Source: Spinacia oleracea
Lineage: Eukaryota > Streptophyta > Magnoliopsida > Caryophyllales > Amaranthaceae
Reading direction: 5' to 3'
Assembly (NCBI RefSeq): GCF_020520425.1
Contig: NC_079489.1
Coordinates: 78,591,310 to 78,655,309, forward strand
DNA length: 64,000 nucleotides
In this document: piece after piece, positions 62,431 to 64,000 of the stretch
Layout: the number at the start of each line of letters is the position of its first letter
Numbering within the stretch: the stretch's first letter is position 1
Made by a program: the position numbers and the translations under genes
Notes under the pieces: model-generated
What the model was told of the DNA's origin: nothing
The model's database searches: none
Seen by the model: the letters and a program-made list of their open reading frames with translations, nothing else

Positions 62431-63240
62431 ATACTCTTATCCAAGTAAATCATCTAATTATTTCTTCAATTCATTGCAACTCAGTTGCTGTCATTCTATA
62501 GGTGCTTTAGGAATCGGGGTGGATCTTGTAATTACTTTAAGGCTAACGTTTAATTCTCTCGGTGGAGGCATACTAAGTTCTCTTCTGGAAAACATATTCA
62601 CTAACGATAGTTGTGTCAGTGAGTGGTGATCGACAACACTACAAGGATAACCAGAAATCACCATTGGTCATTTTAGGAGCTTTCAAAGCGGTGACAATTT
62701 GCATCGTTGGTTTTCTTACAAACAATGCAATCATATCCTCATTTGGCGTTTTGGTCACACTATGCCTCAAACAATTAATATTAGCTTCACATTCAACCAT
62801 TTTATTCCCAAAATTACATCAAATCTAGATAGGTCAAAGGATAATAAAACTCAAATTTCTCTAACATCATAGGACAATTTCTATGTCACAATTTCTCTAC
62901 TAGAAAATAAAACATTCATAACTGCATCGATATGGGCATAATGCACGTGGGTCGTATGGTTATCATGTAAACATGGTGCTCGTTGCGAGCCCTTGGGAAC
63001 ATCATTAGTGGCCTCGATAGACAACATTTAGCATAATATGTCTCAACAAATTGAAGCAACTAAATCGTAGAAAACAAACCCGTTCATCCCGTTCCTACAC
63101 TCACACTCATATTCATTTTAGCTTAACAAAATTGTAAGAGTATTCATTTTTCAACTTATTCTTTAAAACTCTTTGCGTAAAGCCTAATGAATCTAATTAC
63201 GCGCCAAAACCCGTGAGGTTTAGCACTAATGGTCCAGAAC
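62430..63240 (-). pseudogene. Gypsy protease remnant and leader
   Basis: On minus near 62850-62750, SRFDVILGIKWLNVK with a following hydrophobic segment resembles the C-terminal part of the gypsy aspartic protease. The remaining distance to the primer site is too short for gag, so gag was deleted. Confidence 0.55.
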
Positions 63241-63259
63241 CTTGGCTCTGATACCAAAC

Positions 63260-64000
63260 TGTAACACCCCGACCTCTAATTCAATTATTAAAGCATACTT
63301 AGCAGCGGAATTAACTTAATTCGGTCGGGGCATTACCAGCCATAACTCCCTTTTGGGAGTTACAAGGCAACCATCAATCATAAGCTATTAAATCCTCCAA
63401 AATTAACATAATAATCCTTTATATTCCCAAAGTAAAAGTACATAACTTACTAAAAATCTTTAATTAAACTATTAAAACTTAAAACATAAACTAGGTGGAA
63501 ATTATTAAAGTGAAATCCTCGCCACTACTCGTTCCCATCGTTTCCAGCAGTACCTAAAACAGAAAACAAAAACGGTGAGCCAAAGACTCAGTAACGAACT
63601 ATTCTAGCAGCGTAAATTCATTTCAATTCATTTTATTTAATAACACAGGGAGAATAGAATAATGTAAAACATTTTATAAAGTCCTTTATTAAATTCATTC
63701 ATAGTTTTTAGGGTGCACATGCTAGCCGTAGCAAGTATGACATGGTGGAACGTCTTCCACGATGGACCGCTGTCCATAAAATATGGGGCCTTGGCCTGAA
63801 AACATGAGAGCCTTGGCTCAATGGGCGGATGCCCCATGGGTACATGCATGACCGAGAATAGTAACCTGTGAACATATACTGCCAAACAGACTAGGTCTTT
63901 CACTTTCCTTTATCATGTTTCGTTTAATTTTACATTTTAGCCTTTTTAATTCAGTTGAAGTAACATAATTCTTTTGGATCATGTGATCCAAATAAAACAT
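63260..64000 (-). repeat. 5' LTR of the right-hand gypsy element (partial)
   Basis: TGTAACACCCCGACCTCTAA and on, highly similar to 56434-57170; runs off the window. Confidence 0.9.

Larger units (their letters stand above)
56434..64000 (-). mobile_element. Ty3/gypsy retrotransposon, decayed (5' end off the window)
   Basis: LTR copies at 56434-59012 and from 63260 on. The primer-site complement CTTGGCTCTGATACCA (63241-63256) gives TGGTATCAGAGCCAAG on minus, and the polypurine complement CTCTTACCCCC follows the left LTR at 59013. The internal region is 4.2 kb with degenerate protease, reverse transcriptase and RNase H, in the order expected on minus. Domain wording resembles Tekay/Del-type chromoviruses. 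gag is gone. Confidence 0.93.

Overview
This is plant nuclear DNA, almost certainly from a eudicot: spliced genes of CACTA, Mutator-like (MULE) and hAT transposons, Ty1/copia and Ty3/gypsy LTR elements with initiator-Met-tRNA primer sites, plant SINEs, a Stowaway MITE and an exon fragment of a plant GCN2-type kinase. No intact ordinary host gene is visible. The species cannot be told from the sequence alone. It is best read as a heavily nested transposon landscape, and most insertion events can be dated relative to each other from target-site duplications (TSDs).

Layout. (1) 1-11418: a head-to-tail array of one LTR retrotransposon, minus orientation, with LTRs of about 2.4 kb separated by internal domains of only about 428 bp; four full periods, cut by the left window edge. 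(2) 11419-14797: non-coding repeats and a 0.78-kb copia-type LTR. (3) 14798-44153: a four-layer nest. A Stowaway-like MITE (14798-15111 plus 44144-44153) is split by a 29.0-kb MULE (15112-44134, TSD TAAATAAAT). The MULE carries a spliced Ulp1-like peptidase gene on + and a spliced FAR1-like transposase gene on -. Intron 5 of the Ulp1-like gene holds a 16.4-kb CACTA element (19497-35913, TSD ATT) whose TNPD and TNPA genes both appear open. TNPA intron 1 holds a 2.44-kb hAT element (25415-27856, TSD CTTCCAAG), intron 2 holds an antisense fragment of a GCN2 kinase exon, and intron 4 holds an L1-type LINE tail. (4) 44223-55464: a repeated segment in two copies flanks a copia fragment whose gag is split by a gypsy element (46081-53554, TSD TATTT). 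The two copies serve as empty-site controls for a short Helitron-like element, a solo LTR and a SINE. (5) 55498-55956: a hAT-type MITE. (6) 56434-64000: a decayed Ty3/gypsy element on -, with its 5' LTR running off the window.

How the parts work together. The MULE looks like an autonomous type that also carries a Ulp1-like gene (KAONASHI-type), though its transposase now has one in-frame stop. Its introns and spacers are packed with a degenerate repeat of about 21 bp centred on GTTAAAGTT, absent from its exons and from the CACTA element: the most unusual feature here. The CACTA element has matched terminal repeats, subterminal repeats, and open TNPA-like and TNPD-like reading frames behind what may be a shared leader exon, so it is a candidate active autonomous element. 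Exon structures were worked out by eye from splice consensus and frame continuity, not from transcripts.
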